A stretch of DNA of 6,418 nucleotides. It comes from CBFGWV01 sp965652545 (GTDB taxonomy: Bacteria > Pseudomonadota > Gammaproteobacteria > Competibacterales > Competibacteraceae). Both the position numbers and the translations under genes were made by a program. The stretch lies in contig CBFGWV010000281.1 in NCBI GenBank assembly GCA_965652545.1, forward strand, positions 1 to 6,418, read 5' to 3'. Positions 5,036-6,418 of this stretch are shown one piece after another (position 1 is the stretch's first letter; every line of letters begins with the position of its first letter). A model generated the notes under the pieces. It saw only the letters and a program-made list of their open reading frames with translations, did no database searches and had not been told where the DNA came from.

Positions 5036-6418
5036 CTGTCCTATGCGCAGCGGCGGTTGTGGTTTCTGTGGAAGCTGGACCCGGCGAGCGCCGCCTACAA
5101 CCTGCACCAGGCCGTGCGCCTGCGCGGTGCGCTGGATGTCGTGGCCTTGCGGGCAGCCTTCGATGCGCTGGTGCATCGGCACGCGTCCCTGCGTACGACC
5201 TTCCACGAAGCCGACGGGGGGATTCCCATCCAGCGCCTGTCGGCCGATGCGGCGTTCTCCCTGGCCGTCGAGGACTTGAGTCCTCTCGGCGATGACGAGC
5301 GGGAGGTGGCCCAGCGCGCGCGCGCCGAAGCCGATGCCACGACGCCCTTCGACCTGACCCGTGGCCCGCTGCTGCGGGTCAGCCTGCTGCGATTGGCGCC
5401 GGATGACCACATGCTGCTGGTGACCATGCACCACATCGTCTCCGATGGCTGGTCCATGGGGGTGGCCGTGAGCGAGTTCGGCAGGCTGTACGCGGCGTGC
5501 AGCGCGGGCGAGCCGCTGGACCTGCCGGCGCCGCCGGTGCGTTATGTCGATTACGCCTGCTGGCAGCGGCTGCTGGTCGAAGCCGGCGAGAGCGCCCGTC
5601 AGTTGGACTACTGGCGGGCCAAACTCGCCGGCGGCAGCCCGGCGCTGGAGCTGCCGGCCGATCACCTGCGCCCGGCACTGCAAAGCGGCCGCGGCGGCAG
5701 CCTGGAACTGCGCCTGGATGCGGCGCTGACCGGACGGCTGCGGCAGCTCGCCAGCCAGCACGGTGCCACCTTGTTCATGGTGTTGCTGGCCGGATTCAAG
5801 ACGCTGCTGTACCGCTACACCGGGCAAGGCGACCTGAGCGTGGGCGTGCCTATCGCCAACCGCAATCGCGCCGAAACCGAGGGCATCATCGGCTTCTTCG
5901 TCAACACCCAGGTACTGCGCGACCGGATCGACGGGCGCGAGGGCTTCGATGCCGTGCTGCGCGCGGTACGGGCCACGGCCCTGGAGGCGCAAGACCATCA
6001 GGACCTGCCCTTCGAACAACTGGTGGAGGCCTTGCGCCCGGAGCGCAGCCTGAGTCTCAACCCGCTGTTCCAGGTGATGTTCAACCACGGCGCGGTAGCC
6101 GGGGGGGCGGCGCAACTGCCGGGCCTGGTGCTGGAGACGGTGCCGCGCGAGCTGACGGCGGTGAGTTTCGACTTGGCGCTGGACACCGCAGAGGTCCCCG
6201 ACGGGGGGCTGCTGGCCAGCTTCAGTTATGCCACGGACCTGTTTGAACGCACGACCATCGAGCGTCTGGGGCGGCACTTCCAAGGTCTGCTCACGCAGGT
6301 CGTCGAGGCACCGCAGACGCCGGTCGGCAGCCTGCGGTTGCTGGACGATGACGAGTACGCGGCGTTGTCATCGGCGAACGCCTTGCCCGGTGTGTACCCG
6401 AGCAGCCCGTGGGTGCAC
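4868..6418 (+). CDS. NRPS, N-terminal part: docking segment-C(LCL)-(A start), 3' partial
   Basis: Second synthetase gene, open from ATG 4868 to the right edge: 517 codons, no in-frame stop. The ATG overlaps the TGA of the previous gene (ATGA) and has GGAG 8 bases upstream. Residues 1-56 form a leader (MNQALPAQAQQFLEIAQRL…) as seen at the start of pyoverdine side-chain synthetases. A complete C domain follows, and the last residues (V-Y-P-S-S-P-W-V-H) enter the C-A linker, so the A-domain specificity cannot be read. The protein should take the chain ending in L-Dab from the preceding gene's terminal PCP and add the first residue of the side chain. It resembles PvdI/PvdJ-type proteins, but these differ between strains and I do not assign a symbol. 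The two genes are almost certainly one operon. Confidence 0.93.
   Translation, partial: MNQALPAQAQQFLEIAQRLVRLPADKQARFLETLAARGVSPARLPIARFPVEDEAPLSYAQRRLWFLWKLDPASAAYNLHQAVRLRGALDVVALRAAFDALVHRHASLRTTFHEADGGIPIQRLSADAAFSLAVEDLSPLGDDEREVAQRARAEADATTPFDLTRGPLLRVSLLRLAPDDHMLLVTMHHIVSDGWSMGVAVSEFGRLYAACSAGEPLDLPAPPVRYVDYACWQRLLVEAGESARQLDYWRAKLAGGSPALELPADHLRPALQSGRGGSLELRLDAALTGRLRQLASQHGATLFMVLLAGFKTLLYRYTGQGDLSVGVPIANRNRAETEGIIGFFVNTQVLRDRIDGREGFDAVLRAVRATALEAQDHQDLPFEQLVEALRPERSLSLNPLFQVMFNHGAVAGGAAQLPGLVLETVPRELTAVSFDLALDTAEVPDGGLLASFSYATDLFERTTIERLGRHFQGLLTQVVEAPQTPVGSLRLLDDDEYAALSSANALPGVYPSSPWVH
5036..6330 (+). other. Condensation (C) domain, LCL type
   Basis: All seven C motifs are recognisable: LSYAQRRLWFLW (from 5036), R-H-A-S-L-R-T-T-F, MHHIVSDGWS (5426-5455; His pair at 5429-5434, Asp at 5444-5446), YVDYACW (5543-5563), IGFFVNTQVLR (5888-5920), HQDLPFEQLV (5996-6025) and RSLSLNPLFQVMFN (from 6044). 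The pattern LSYAQRRLWFL with HHIVSDGWS is the LCL type, which takes an L-donor and an L-acceptor, in agreement with the L-residue on the upstream PCP. The last motif has Leu (CTC, 6056-6058) where most relatives have Arg (RxxSRNPLFQ). The active-site His-His-Asp is intact. Confidence 0.92.

Noticed and set aside
4388..6283. 631-codon open frame on the minus strand across the gene junction
   Set aside because: It is the antisense shadow of two clear NRPS genes. Its protein is a Gln/Arg/Gly-rich mix without any recognisable motif, as expected from a GC-rich sequence with few stop codons on the opposite strand.

Overview
The window is GC-rich (roughly two-thirds G+C by eye) and coding almost from end to end on the plus strand. 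It holds parts of two consecutive nonribosomal peptide synthetase (NRPS) genes: the 3' end of one (bases 1-4871) and the 5' end of the next (bases 4868-6418). The two overlap by 4 bases (ATGA). There is no intergenic stretch of any length, and I see no RNA gene, insertion sequence, CRISPR array, terminator or promoter.

The first gene reads, in order: tail of a peptidyl carrier protein (PCP), complete epimerization domain (E), condensation domain (C) of the type that follows an E domain, adenylation domain (A), PCP, and a short acidic C-terminal tail. The A-domain specificity code I read is D-I-W-E-L-T-A-D-D-K. From memory this matches L-2,4-diaminobutyrate (Dab) modules of fluorescent pseudomonads. 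An E domain followed by a chain-ending Dab module is the layout of the C-terminal end of PvdL, which builds the L-Glu/D-Tyr/L-Dab precursor of the pyoverdine chromophore. I therefore read the first gene as the last 37 percent or so of a PvdL-like synthetase. The best host guess is a Pseudomonas or a close relative such as Azotobacter, but the window alone cannot fix the species.

The second gene starts with an N-terminal segment of about 56 residues and a complete C domain of the LCL type. This type condenses onto an L-configured donor, as expected if it takes the chain from the L-Dab PCP. It runs off the right edge at the start of its A domain, so its amino acid cannot be predicted. In order the two genes describe an assembly line: D-residue (probably D-Tyr) to L-Dab to the first residue of the peptide side chain.

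Points worth a second look are the direct coupling of a PvdL-like gene to the next synthetase gene, two apparent insertions in the E domain (one carrying a tandem palindrome that encodes a doubled six-residue repeat), an Ala in place of the usual Gly in the first C-domain active-site motif, and a Leu in place of a usual Arg in a late motif of the second C domain. I see no evidence for a wholly new kind of system.
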